From Nocardioides sp. Root122 (lineage in GTDB: Bacteria > Actinomycetota > Actinomycetes > Propionibacteriales > Nocardioidaceae): 64,000 bases of DNA. The position numbers and the translations under genes were made by a program. The notes beneath the pieces were generated by a model that did no database searches, was not told the DNA's origin, and saw nothing but the letters and a program-made list of their open reading frames with translations. The first letter of the stretch is position 1; each line of letters begins with the position of its first letter. The stretch lies in assembly GCF_001425025.1 (NCBI RefSeq), contig NZ_LMDE01000009.1:325357-389356 (forward strand). Reading direction: 5' to 3'. This document shows positions 33,291 through 41,912 of the stretch, piece after piece.

Positions 33291-34229
33291 ATGGGATCCC
33301 TGCCGAGACGCCAACGTGTGGGGGCCTACGCCGTGATCCTCCGCGAGCGCGGGGGCCTCGTCGAGGTCCTCCTGAGCCGGCTCGCGCCGCGGGTCTCGCG
33401 CACCGAGCTCTGGACCCTGCCGGGTGGCGGCGTCGACCACGGTGAGGACCCGCGGGACGCCCTGATCCGCGAGGTGCACGAGGAGACCGGGCTCGCGGCG
33501 ACCATCGGCGACCGGGCCCGCGTCTACAGCGCCCACATGCCCCGTGCCCCGCGCGACGGGCAGCTCGTCGACGCCCACGCGATCCGCATCGTCTACGACG
33601 GCTGGGTGGCGCCCGAGGCGCCCGAGCCGCAGGTCCTCGAGGTCGACGGGTCCACGATGGAGGCGGCCTGGAAGCCGCTCGCCGACGTCGCCTCCGGTGC
33701 GGTGCCGGTCTCCGCGCTGGTGGGCGAGGCGCTGGTGGACCACCAGCCCTTCCGCCTGCAGCGGGTGGCGGCGTACGCGCTGGCCGAGCGTGGGGGACAG
33801 GTGCTGCTCACCCGGCTGTCACCGCGGGCAGCGCACCCGGGCCGCTGGACGCTGCCGGGCGGTGGCATCGACCACGGCGAGCGCCCCGCCGTCGCGCTCG
33901 CGCGGGAGGTCGAGGAGGAGTGCGGTCTCGCGTGCGAGGTCGGTGAGCTGCTCGACGTCCACGACACCCACTTCTCCGGCACCGCCCCGTCCGGCCGCAT
34001 CGAGGACTTCCACGGCGTGCACCTGCTCTACCGCGCGACCGTCGCCGACGGCGAGCCGCGCGTCGTCGAGGAGGACGGCACCACCGACGCCGTCGCCTGG
34101 GTCGACCTGGCCGACGTGGCGGACGGGACAGTGCCGGTGCTCGACCTGGTCCGCCACGCCCTCGGGCTCGACACGGCGCCCGACCCCCGCGACCACGCGA
34201 CCAGCGAGAACGGAGACCCCGGTGACTGA
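33291..34229 (+). CDS. Tandem Nudix hydrolase protein
   Basis: A 312-residue protein with two complete Nudix domains. The first has GGGVDHGEDPRDALIREVHEETGL from about residue 45, the second GGGIDHGERPAVALAREVEEECGL from about residue 190; both keep the REXXEE metal helix. The two halves share other blocks (RVGAYAVILRE and RVAAYALAERG), so this is an internal duplication. Substrates of Nudix enzymes cannot be read from the box. The stop overlaps the next gene. Confidence 0.88.
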   Translation: MGSLPRRQRVGAYAVILRERGGLVEVLLSRLAPRVSRTELWTLPGGGVDHGEDPRDALIREVHEETGLAATIGDRARVYSAHMPRAPRDGQLVDAHAIRIVYDGWVAPEAPEPQVLEVDGSTMEAAWKPLADVASGAVPVSALVGEALVDHQPFRLQRVAAYALAERGGQVLLTRLSPRAAHPGRWTLPGGGIDHGERPAVALAREVEEECGLACEVGELLDVHDTHFSGTAPSGRIEDFHGVHLLYRATVADGEPRVVEEDGTTDAVAWVDLADVADGTVPVLDLVRHALGLDTAPDPRDHATSENGDPGD

Positions 34230-35490
34230 GAGCGTCTTCACCTACGCCGCGCCCGGCCTGAAGTTCGGCCGGGGTGCCAGCGGGGAGATCGGCTGGGACG
34301 TCCAGCAGCTCTGCCGCGCGACCCCGGGCGGCGAGGCACGTCGCGTCCTGCTCGTCACCGACCCGGGTGTCGCCGCGACCGGGCACCCAGACCGCGTCGC
34401 CGGGGCGATGGGCTCGCACGGGCTGGACGTCACGGTCTACGCCGGGGCGCGCGTCGAGCCGACGGACGCGTCCCTGGAGGAGGCGATCGCCCACGCGCGT
34501 GACGCCGGGCCGTTCGACGCGATCGTGGCCGTGGGCGGCGGCTCGGCCATGGACACGGCCAAGGCCGTCAACCTGCTGCTGACCAACGACGGCGAGCTGA
34601 TGGACTACGTCAACGCTCCCGTCGGTGGCGGCCGGGCACCCGAGCAGCCACTGCTGCCGCTCGTCGCGGTGCCGACCACGACCGGCACGGGGGCGGAGTC
34701 CACCACGATCTGCGTGCTCGACGTGCTCGCGCTCAAGGTGAAGACAGGCATCTCCCACGCGCGGCTGCGCCCGACCCTGGCCGTCGTCGACCCCGACCTC
34801 ACGATGACCCAGCCCGCGATGGTCACCGCGTCGTGCGGGATGGACATCCTCTGCCACGCGCTGGAGAGCTGGACCGCACGCTGGTTCGGCGACTTCGCCG
34901 CGAAGCAGCCCGAGCAGCGGGTGCCCTACTGCGGCGCCAACCCCATCGCCGACATGTGGGCCGAGAAGTCGCTCTCGCTCCTGGCGGGCTCCTTCCGCTG
35001 CGCCGTGCAGGACGGCTTCGACCGCGAGGCCCGCGAGCAGATGGCCCTGGCCGCGACGTTCGCCGGCCTCGGCTTCGGCAATGCGGGCGTCCACGTGCCG
35101 CACGCCTGCGCCTACCCCATCGCGGGCCGGGTGCGCGACTACCGCCCCGAGGGCTATCCCGCCGACGAGCCGATCGTGCCGCACGGCATGGCGGTGGTGA
35201 TGACCGCGCCCGCCGCGTTCGACCTCACCTTCTCCGCCTCGCCCGAGCGCCACCGTCGCGCGGCTGAGCTGCTCGGCGGCGAGGGGCGCCCTCTCCCCGA
35301 GGTGCTCCGGGGCCTGATGCGCGACGTCGGCCTCCCCAGCGGCCTCGCGGAGCTGGGCTACGGCTCCGCCGACGTCGACGACCTGGTCGAGGGCGCGCTG
35401 AAGCAGCAGCGGCTGCTGGCCACCGCGCCCATCGAGGTCACGGCCGACGACCTCGCGACGGTCTTCCGCGCCTCGCTCGAGCACTGGTGA
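34222..35490 (+). CDS. Iron-containing alcohol dehydrogenase (hydroxyacid-oxoacid transhydrogenase-like)
   Basis: A 422-residue protein. The start is the GTG at 34222, overlapping the Nudix stop by 8 bases. The nucleotide site is AVGGGSAMDTAK near residue 105. Metal-ligand blocks of the Fe-ADH family are present: DILCHALESW, GVHVPHACAYPIAG, VPHGMAVVMTAP. The overall pattern resembles ADHFE1-type enzymes that oxidise 4-hydroxybutyrate with 2-oxoglutarate (family knowledge; a simple alcohol as substrate is equally possible). Confidence 0.85.
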   Translation: MTESVFTYAAPGLKFGRGASGEIGWDVQQLCRATPGGEARRVLLVTDPGVAATGHPDRVAGAMGSHGLDVTVYAGARVEPTDASLEEAIAHARDAGPFDAIVAVGGGSAMDTAKAVNLLLTNDGELMDYVNAPVGGGRAPEQPLLPLVAVPTTTGTGAESTTICVLDVLALKVKTGISHARLRPTLAVVDPDLTMTQPAMVTASCGMDILCHALESWTARWFGDFAAKQPEQRVPYCGANPIADMWAEKSLSLLAGSFRCAVQDGFDREAREQMALAATFAGLGFGNAGVHVPHACAYPIAGRVRDYRPEGYPADEPIVPHGMAVVMTAPAAFDLTFSASPERHRRAAELLGGEGRPLPEVLRGLMRDVGLPSGLAELGYGSADVDDLVEGALKQQRLLATAPIEVTADDLATVFRASLEHW

Positions 35491-35551
35491 GGGAGGTCCC
35501 GGCCGCCGCGTGGAAGAGGGTGTCCGAGGGCCGTCGTGACAAAATGACCGC

Positions 35552-35635
35552 ATGAATCCTCGCCACCGCCGACTCGTGATCCCGGTGGCGCTGGGGGCAC
35601 TGATCCTCATCGTCGTCCTCGCCGCGGTCCTGTGA
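35552..35635 (+). CDS. 27-residue membrane microprotein
   Basis: An ATG frame of 27 codons encodes a short basic start (MNPRHRRL) and one hydrophobic helix of about 18 residues. Its stop overlaps the methyltransferase start in GTGA, so the two would be coupled. CAAAAT sits exactly six bases before the ATG, the same geometry as 15 other genes in the window, which supports a leaderless start here. No function can be assigned. Confidence 0.55.
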   Translation: MNPRHRRLVIPVALGALILIVVLAAVL

Positions 35636-36852
35636 GCGCGGACGCCGCCGCGACCGGGGAGTGGGCGCGGCTGCGGGCCGCGGTCCTCGACGCCGACCAC
35701 CTCGTGCGCGCCCTGGCCAGCGGCCGGCGCAAGGGGCGGCCTGCGCCGGAGGTCGACGGTCGCGAGGTGCGGCGCGCGGAGGTCCGCGTCGTCGACCTCA
35801 AGGCGGGCCGCCACCTGCAGGTGACGACGTACGACGCCACGCAGGCGCACACGGCCAACCACCCGGTCGGTGAGGCGGCGGAGGCCGCGGTCGACGCGCT
35901 GCTCGGCCAGCCGTTCGCCAACTGGCACCTCGACACCTCCACCGAGACGCTCCAGGTGCGGGTGACGAAGAAGGGCGTGCCGATGCTGCACGCGTCGGCC
36001 CGGTCCGGGGAGGCCGACCTCACGCGCGAGCACGACCGGCCCAAGGACCGGCTGCTGGCCGAGGACCACCCGGTGCTGAAGGCGCTCGGCATCAGCGACG
36101 CCCAAGGGCGGGTCAAGCCCAGCCGGCAGGCGAAGTACCGGCAGGTCGAGGAGTTCGTCCGCCTGCTCGACGCCAGCCTGACCGAGGCCATCGCGCAGGG
36201 CCACGTGCGCACGCCCACCCCCGATGACCCGCTCCGGGTCGTCGACCTCGGGTGCGGCAACGCCTACCTCACCTTCGCGGCGCACGCCCACCTCAGCGAC
36301 CGGATGCCGGTGCGGATGACCGGCGTCGACGTCAAGCAGCAGTCGGCCGACCACAACTCGGCCGTCGCCGCGGGTCTGGGCATCGACGCGGACTTCGTGG
36401 TCGGCTCGATCGCCGACGCGACGCTCGACCTGCAGCCCGACGTCGTGCTCGCCCTGCACGCCTGCGACACCGCGACCGACGACGCCCTGGCGCGGGCTCT
36501 GGGGTGGGACGCCGCACTCGTCCTCGCCGCGCCCTGCTGCCACCACGACATCGCCGCCCAGCTGCGGGCCGCGGAGCCGCCGGCGCCCTACGCCATGCTG
36601 GTTCGGGACGGGATCCTGCGCGAGCGCTTCGCCGACACGCTCACCGACGCGCTGCGGGCCACCCTGCTGCGCCGAGAGGGCTACCGCGTGGACGTGGTGG
36701 AGTTCGTCGAGAGTGCCCACACCCCGCGCAACACCCTGCTGCGGGCGGTGCGCACGCCGGGCAGCACCGACGCGGCCCGGGGCGCGGCGCGCGAGTACGA
36801 CGAGCTGCTCGGCACGTGGGGCGTGCACCCCCGGCTGGGCGAGCTGCTGTGA
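35632..36852 (+). CDS. SAM-dependent methyltransferase (Methyltransf_32 / METTL25-like fold)
   Basis: A 406-residue protein. The SAM motif VVDLGCGNAYLTFAA is near residue 203; a second conserved block LALHACDTATDDAL and APCCHHDIAAQL near residue 300 match the family that includes eukaryotic METTL25 and GSTCD. The N-terminal 190 residues (RHLQVTTYDATQAHTANH and VTKKGVPMLH) form an extra domain that could bind RNA (inference). GTG start inside the microprotein stop and GTGA overlap into the next gene make a three-gene coupled unit. Confidence 0.8.
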   Translation: MSADAAATGEWARLRAAVLDADHLVRALASGRRKGRPAPEVDGREVRRAEVRVVDLKAGRHLQVTTYDATQAHTANHPVGEAAEAAVDALLGQPFANWHLDTSTETLQVRVTKKGVPMLHASARSGEADLTREHDRPKDRLLAEDHPVLKALGISDAQGRVKPSRQAKYRQVEEFVRLLDASLTEAIAQGHVRTPTPDDPLRVVDLGCGNAYLTFAAHAHLSDRMPVRMTGVDVKQQSADHNSAVAAGLGIDADFVVGSIADATLDLQPDVVLALHACDTATDDALARALGWDAALVLAAPCCHHDIAAQLRAAEPPAPYAMLVRDGILRERFADTLTDALRATLLRREGYRVDVVEFVESAHTPRNTLLRAVRTPGSTDAARGAAREYDELLGTWGVHPRLGELL

Positions 36853-37712
36853 GGCGGCTCGCCGTCGGCGTCGTCGTCGCAGCGCCGTTCCTGCTGGGCG
36901 CCGCGGCCGGTGACACGGCCGTGGGCAGCCACCCCGCCTTCCGGTTCACCGATCCGGAGATCGTCGAGTCCAGCGGTCTGGCGGTCTCGGCGGGACTGGT
37001 CGTCACCAGCAACGACTCGGGCGACTCCGGGCGCGTGTTCGCCGTCGATCCCGCCACGGGCGCGACCGTCGGGGTGACGTCGTGGGCCGACGACCCGGTG
37101 GACGTCGAGGCCCTCGCCCCCACGGGCGACGGGCAGGTGTGGGTCGCCGACACGGGTGACAACCGGCACGAGCGCGACTCCGTCCAGCTGCTCCGCGTGC
37201 CGGTCGGCCGGGGCGACCGGGTCGCGAGCCCGCAGGCCTTCGAGCTCGTCTACCCCGACGGACCTCGGGACGCCGAGGCGCTCGTGAGCCATCCCGTCAC
37301 CGGGCGGCTCTACGTCATCACCAAGGGCGTCTTCGGCGGCACGGTGTACGCCGCTCCGGCGAGGCTGAGCGCGGACCGGCCGAACCTGCTGGAGGAGGTT
37401 GGCGACGCCCCGGGCATCGTCACCGACGCGACGTTCCTGCCCGGCGGTGGCGGCGTGGTGATGCGCACCTACTCCCGCGCCCACCTCGCGTCGTTCCCCT
37501 CGTGGCAGGGGGTCTCCTCGTGGGACCTCCCTCCGCAGGACCAGGGCGAGGGCGTGGCAGTCTCGGGACGCGACCTGCTGGTGAGCACCGAGGGAGCCCG
37601 GTCGCGCGTGCTGGCCGTGCCGCTGCCACCGGAGGCCGGCGCCACCGACCTGCGCTCACCGGCGTGGACGGCGCTGCGCTGGCTGGCGACCGCTCGTGGT
37701 CTCCCGCTCTAG
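36849..37712 (+). CDS. Secreted protein, possible beta-propeller
   Basis: A 287-residue protein with a signal-peptide-like start (RRLAVGVVVAAPFLLGAAAG). Repeating strand blocks such as GRVFAVDPATGATVG, QVWVADTGDNRHERDSVQLLRV and GRLYVITKGVFGGTVY suggest propeller blades. No catalytic motif recognised. GTG start overlaps the methyltransferase stop. It ends in a CTAG that also supplies the stop of the convergent racemase gene. Confidence 0.6.
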   Translation: MRRLAVGVVVAAPFLLGAAAGDTAVGSHPAFRFTDPEIVESSGLAVSAGLVVTSNDSGDSGRVFAVDPATGATVGVTSWADDPVDVEALAPTGDGQVWVADTGDNRHERDSVQLLRVPVGRGDRVASPQAFELVYPDGPRDAEALVSHPVTGRLYVITKGVFGGTVYAAPARLSADRPNLLEEVGDAPGIVTDATFLPGGGGVVMRTYSRAHLASFPSWQGVSSWDLPPQDQGEGVAVSGRDLLVSTEGARSRVLAVPLPPEAGATDLRSPAWTALRWLATARGLPL

Positions 37713-38398
37713 GCGAGGGCCGCGTCGAGGGCGGCCTGGACGTGCAGGGTCGTGCACGGGAAGACCGGCAGCTCGACGTCGGCTTGCTTGACGAGCAGCT
37801 CGAGCTCGGTGCAGCCGAGGAGCACGCCCCCGGCGCCGGCGTCCCAGAGCTCCTCGATGATCGACACGACCCGGGCACGGGTCCGGGGCAGGACGACGCC
37901 GTGGACCAGCTCCTCGTAGATCGCGTCGTTGAGGAAGTCGTGGTGCCGCTCGTCGGGCACGATCACGGACAGACCGTGGTCGGACAGCCGGTCGACGAAG
38001 AAGGACTCCGACATCGCGACCTTGGTGCCGACCAGGCCGACCGTCTCCACGCCGGCGGCCTTGACCGCGGCGGCCACGACGTCGGCCAGGTGCAGGACCG
38101 GGATGTCCACGGCCTCCTCGACCTGGTCGGCGACCTTGTGGAACGTGGTGGTGCACAGCAGCAGGAAGTCGGCGCCGGCCCGCTCGACGGCACGCGCGGC
38201 GTCGGCCAGGAGCACGCCGACCTGGTCCCAGCGCTCGTCGTCCTCGAGGTGGGTCACCTCCGCGAAGTCGACCGTGGTGAGGGCCAGCTTGGGCGAGGAG
38301 AGGCCGCCGAGGCGCTCCCGCATCCCGAGGTTGAGGTCGCGGTAGTAGACCGCGCTGCTCTCCCAGCTCATCCCGCCCACGAGTCCGATCGTCTTCAC
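37709..38398 (-). CDS. Aspartate/glutamate racemase family protein (YgeA-like)
   Basis: A 229-residue protein opening with MKTIGLVGGMSWESSAVYYRDLN, close to E. coli YgeA. The first catalytic cysteine lies in LLCTTTFHKVAD, where the family usually has CTNT, and the second in LLGCTELELL. Both cysteines are kept, so racemase activity is plausible despite the Asn-to-Thr change. The GTG at 38398 is chosen because the conserved family start follows at once; GAGACT lies seven bases upstream. Confidence 0.85.
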   Translation of the reverse strand: MKTIGLVGGMSWESSAVYYRDLNLGMRERLGGLSSPKLALTTVDFAEVTHLEDDERWDQVGVLLADAARAVERAGADFLLLCTTTFHKVADQVEEAVDIPVLHLADVVAAAVKAAGVETVGLVGTKVAMSESFFVDRLSDHGLSVIVPDERHHDFLNDAIYEELVHGVVLPRTRARVVSIIEELWDAGAGGVLLGCTELELLVKQADVELPVFPCTTLHVQAALDAALA

Positions 38399-38465
38399 GC
38401 GCGGCAGTCTCCCACGTCCGGGCACGTGGCCGCCTCCGTCTCGCCTGCTGCGCACGGAGAGGGGG

Positions 38466-39218
38466 TCAGCGGCGGTGGACCTTGTGGACCGCCGCCTGGG
38501 CGCGCGGCTTGATCACCAGCTCGTCGATGTCGACGTGCGAGGGGCGCGTGGCGACCCACGCGATCGCGTCGGCGACGTCCTCGGCGACCAGCGGCTGGTC
38601 CACGCCGGCGTACACCGCGTCGGCCAGCTCCTGGTCGCCCCCGAAGCGCACCAGCGAGAACTCGTCGGTGCGCACCATGCCGGGCGCGACCTCGGTGATG
38701 CGGATCGGCTCTCCGTTGAGCTCGAGGCGCAGGGTCTCGGTGACCACCTTCACGCCGTGCTTCGCCGCGGTGTAGCCGCCGCCACCCTCGTAGGCCCAGC
38801 GGCCGGCCGTGGACCCGACGTTGACGATCACGCCGTCGCCGCTGGCCCGCAGCGCGGGCAGCAGCGCCTTGGTGACGCGCACCAGCCCGAGCACGTTGAC
38901 GTCGTACATCCAGCGCCACGCGTCGACGTCGGCACCGTCCACGCGGTCGGTGCCGACGGCCCCGCCGGCGTTGTTGACGAGCACGTGGCACACCGGGACT
39001 GCGGCGGCCAGCGCCTCCACCGAGGCGTCGTCGGTGATGTCGCAGGTGATCGCCTCGCCGCCGATCTCGGCGGCGAGGTCCTCGATCCGGTCGGTGCGCC
39101 GGGCGGCGCACACGACGCGGAAGCCCTGCGCCGCGAGGGCCCGGGCGGTGGCGGCCCCGATGCCGCTCGACGCGCCCGTGACGACGGCGGTGCGGGGGCG
39201 GGTCTCGTCTGAGGTCAT
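38466..39218 (-). CDS. Short-chain dehydrogenase/reductase
   Basis: A 250-residue classical SDR. TGASSGIG at residues 14-21 binds the cofactor; CAARRTDR at the end of the second strand suits NADP preference; NNAG, then the catalytic pair Tyr149 and Lys153 (YTAAK). It is close to YdfG-type 3-hydroxy acid or serine dehydrogenases (inference). The ATG at 39218 is preceded by CAGGAT at six bases. It is divergent from the RNase H gene with only 25 bp between start codons. Confidence 0.87.
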   Translation of the reverse strand: MTSDETRPRTAVVTGASSGIGAATARALAAQGFRVVCAARRTDRIEDLAAEIGGEAITCDITDDASVEALAAAVPVCHVLVNNAGGAVGTDRVDGADVDAWRWMYDVNVLGLVRVTKALLPALRASGDGVIVNVGSTAGRWAYEGGGGYTAAKHGVKVVTETLRLELNGEPIRITEVAPGMVRTDEFSLVRFGGDQELADAVYAGVDQPLVAEDVADAIAWVATRPSHVDIDELVIKPRAQAAVHKVHRR

Positions 39219-39224
39219 GGATCC

Positions 39225-39237
39225 ATCCTGCCAAGAT
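39225..39237. promoter_or_regulatory. Adjacent divergent -10 elements (SDR and RNase H genes)
   Basis: CAGGAT on the minus strand (39230-39225) and CAAGAT on the plus strand (39232-39237) stand back to back, one base apart. Each lies six bases before its start codon. Confidence 0.5.
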
Positions 39238-39243
39238 GTCCCC

Positions 39244-40140
39244 GTGATCATCGCGGCGGCCGACGGTTCGGCACTCGGCAACCCCGGTCCGGCCGGCTGG
39301 GCGTGGTACGTCGACGACTCCTGCTGGGCCTCGGGCGGCTGGAAGCACGGCACCAACAACATGGGCGAGCTGATGGCGGTCCTCGACCTGCTCCAGCAGA
39401 CGGCGCACCTCGACGAGGACCTGCACGTCTACTGCGACAGCAAGTACGTCATCGACTCCGTCACCAAGTGGATGCCGGGCTGGAAGCGCAAGGGCTGGAA
39501 GAAGAGCGACGGCAAGCCAGTGCTCAACGTCGAGCTGATGAAGGCGATCGACGCGGCGATGGACGGGCGACGCGACCGGGTCCGCTTCGAGTGGGTCAAG
39601 GGCCACGCCGGCCACGAGCTCAACGAGGCGGCCGACGTGCGCGCCAACGCCGCCGCGACGGCGTACCAGCGGGGCGTCGAGCCCGACGCCGGGCCCGGCT
39701 TCACCGGCAGCAGCACCGCGCACCCGGCGGCGACCGTCGGGCAGGTCGAGGCGGAGCCGGACCTGTTCAGCGACCTGACCCATGAGCTCGGTGACGAGCC
39801 GGCACCCACCGACGAGCAGCACGTCGTCGCGCTGGAGCGGTCCCTGCTGAGCGACGAGGTCCGATCCGACCGCGCCGCCGTGGCCGCCCTGCTGCACCCC
39901 GACTGGCAGGAGATCGGCCGCTCCGGCCGGCTCTGGACGCGCGAGGACACGCTGGACACCATCGGCCCCATCGAGCCCCTGGAGGTCGAGGTGGTCTCGA
40001 CCGACCGGCTCGGACCCGACACGATCCTGCTGCTGTGGCGCACGTCCACCCCGGATCGCTCCACGCTGCGCAGCACGCTGTGGGTGCGCACGGGCGGCCA
40101 GTGGCAGGCCCGGTTCCACCAGGGCACCGACGAACCGTGA
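39244..40140 (+). CDS. Ribonuclease HI fused to a DUF4440/NTF2-like domain
   Basis: A 298-residue protein. The N-terminal 140 residues are RNase HI with all four carboxylates in place: Asp in AADGSALG, Glu in NNMGELMA, Asp in YCDSKYV and Asp in NEAADVRANAA. It would cleave RNA in RNA-DNA hybrids. After a flexible linker (about 145-190) comes a SnoaL/DUF4440-like domain (ALERSLLSDEVRSDRAAVAALLHPDWQEIG ... LWVRTGGQWQARFHQGT). The role of that tail is not known. GTG start with CAAGAT six bases upstream. Confidence 0.85.
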   Translation: MIIAAADGSALGNPGPAGWAWYVDDSCWASGGWKHGTNNMGELMAVLDLLQQTAHLDEDLHVYCDSKYVIDSVTKWMPGWKRKGWKKSDGKPVLNVELMKAIDAAMDGRRDRVRFEWVKGHAGHELNEAADVRANAAATAYQRGVEPDAGPGFTGSSTAHPAATVGQVEAEPDLFSDLTHELGDEPAPTDEQHVVALERSLLSDEVRSDRAAVAALLHPDWQEIGRSGRLWTREDTLDTIGPIEPLEVEVVSTDRLGPDTILLLWRTSTPDRSTLRSTLWVRTGGQWQARFHQGTDEP

Positions 40141-40177
40141 GGTGGGCGGGGTCCCGCCCCCGTGGCACACTCGTCCG

Positions 40178-40549
40178 ATGCCCCCCGCAAAGCTTGCTGC
40201 GTCCGCCGCGCTCCTCGGCGGTGTGCTGTGGATCATCCGCGCCCTCCTCGGCGGTGGCAGTGACCCGCTGGCCGGCACCCTCCACTTCGTCGGCCTCGCC
40301 TCGCTGCTCGTCGCCGCTGCCGTCTTCGGCACCACGCTGGTCAGGAGCGACGCCCTCGCCATGCGCGTGGTCGTCGCCGTCGCCTCCGCGCTCCTCGTGC
40401 TCTCGATGATCGAGGCGTTCCGACCGGTCGGATCGGTCTGGTACGACGGGTTCTGGGGCATCGTCGCCGCCCTCATCGGCGGCCTCAGCCTGCTGCGTCA
40501 CCGCGGCCGCTCCCCGGGTCGTCCCGCGGCCGGCGCCCACGCCCGCTGA
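40178..40549 (+). CDS. Small four-helix membrane protein
   Basis: A 123-residue protein with four hydrophobic segments (about residues 5-22, 30-48, 55-72, 82-100) and a basic tail. No family recognised. The ATG at 40178 was chosen because CACACT lies six bases before it and the upstream in-frame extension has no ribosome site. Confidence 0.6.
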   Translation: MPPAKLAASAALLGGVLWIIRALLGGGSDPLAGTLHFVGLASLLVAAAVFGTTLVRSDALAMRVVVAVASALLVLSMIEAFRPVGSVWYDGFWGIVAALIGGLSLLRHRGRSPGRPAAGAHAR

Positions 40550-40648
40550 CCCACGTCACACCGGCTCGGGGAATCCCCGGGCCACCCGCACCGTTGTGCC
40601 TGAGGTGCCCAGTGCTGGGCGGCCGTCGAGCGAACCGAAGGAGACAGC

Positions 40649-41905
40649 GTGGGCGAGCGGGTGGCCATGATCAGCCTGCACACCTCACCCCTGGACCAGC
40701 CCGGCACGGGCGACGCCGGGGGCATGAACGTCTACGTCATCGAGCTCTCCAAGCGCCTGGCTGCGCAGGGCATCGCGGTCGACGTCTTCACCCGCGCCAC
40801 GTCCTCCCGGCTGCCCCAGGTCGTCGAGGCGGCCGACGGGGTGCTGGTGCGCCACATCGCGGCCGGCCCGTTCGAGGGCCTGACCAAGGGCGAGCTGCCC
40901 GGCCAGCTGTGCACCTTCGCCCGTGAGGTGCTGCGCGCCGAGGCGATCCAGCCGCTCGGCCACTACGACGCCGTGCACTCGCACTACTGGCTCTCCGGGC
41001 AGGTCGGGGCGCTGGCCCGCGACCGCTGGAACGTCCCGCTGGTGCACTCGATGCACACGATGGCCAAGGTCAAGAACGAGGCGCTCGCCGAGGGCGACAC
41101 CCCGGAACCGGTGTCCCGGGTGATCGGCGAGGAGCAGGTCGTCGAGGCCGCCGACCTGCTGGTGGCCAACACCGACGCCGAGGCCCGCCAGCTCGTCGAC
41201 CTCTACGGCGCCAGCCCCGACTCCGTCGAGGTCATCCACCCCGGCGTCGACCTCTCCGTCTTCACGCCCCGCGACCGTGCCGAGGCCCGCCGGGAGCTCG
41301 GCCTCCCCGAGGACGCCGTCGTGCTGATGTTCGCCGGTCGCATCCAGCCGCTGAAGGCGCCCGACGTGCTGCTGCGCGCGGTCGACGTGCTGCTGGAGCA
41401 GGACCCGTCGCTGCGCGGGCGCCTCGTCGTACCCGTCGTGGGTGGACCGTCGGGGTCCGGGCTGGCGCACCCCACGTCGCTGGCCGACCTGGCCGCCGAC
41501 CTCGACATCGCCGACGTGGTGCGCTTCGTCCCTCCCGTGACCCAGGCCGAGCTGGCCGTGTGGGCCGCGGCCTCCACGGCGGTCGCCGTGCCGTCGTACA
41601 ACGAGTCCTTCGGCCTGGTCGCCGTCGAGGCCCAGGCCAGCGGCACGCCCGTGGTCGCCGCTGCCGTCGGCGGCCTCACCACGGTCGTCCGGGACGGGGT
41701 CAGCGGGCTGCTGGTCGACACCCACGAGCCGCGCGACTGGGCGGCGAGCCTGCGCCGGCTGATCGACGACCCGCAGCTCGTCGAGCGCCTGGGCGCCGGC
41801 GCGGTCGCCCACGCGCAGGAGTTCTCGTGGGAGCGCACCGCCGAGCGGACCCTCGAGGCCTACGTGCGGGCCAGTGGCCGGATGCGCGCCGAGCTTGCCT
41901 CATGA
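40649..41905 (+). CDS. mshA: D-inositol-3-phosphate glycosyltransferase (mycothiol synthesis)
   Basis: A 418-residue GT-B enzyme. [32 protein letters not shown] is the MshA start, with the GTGDAGGMN loop that binds both substrates; [11 protein letters not shown] and [24 protein letters not shown], with the GT4 ESFG motif, hold the UDP-sugar. It makes the first mycothiol intermediate from UDP-GlcNAc and 1L-inositol 1-phosphate. GTG start after GGAGA. A YbjN gene follows, as in mycobacteria. Confidence 0.94.
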   Translation: MGERVAMISLHTSPLDQPGTGDAGGMNVYVIELSKRLAAQGIAVDVFTRATSSRLPQVVEAADGVLVRHIAAGPFEGLTKGELPGQLCTFAREVLRAEAIQPLGHYDAVHSHYWLSGQVGALARDRWNVPLVHSMHTMAKVKNEALAEGDTPEPVSRVIGEEQVVEAADLLVANTDAEARQLVDLYGASPDSVEVIHPGVDLSVFTPRDRAEARRELGLPEDAVVLMFAGRIQPLKAPDVLLRAVDVLLEQDPSLRGRLVVPVVGGPSGSGLAHPTSLADLAADLDIADVVRFVPPVTQAELAVWAAASTAVAVPSYNESFGLVAVEAQASGTPVVAAAVGGLTTVVRDGVSGLLVDTHEPRDWAASLRRLIDDPQLVERLGAGAVAHAQEFSWERTAERTLEAYVRASGRMRAELAS

Positions 41906-41912
41906 TGACCGC

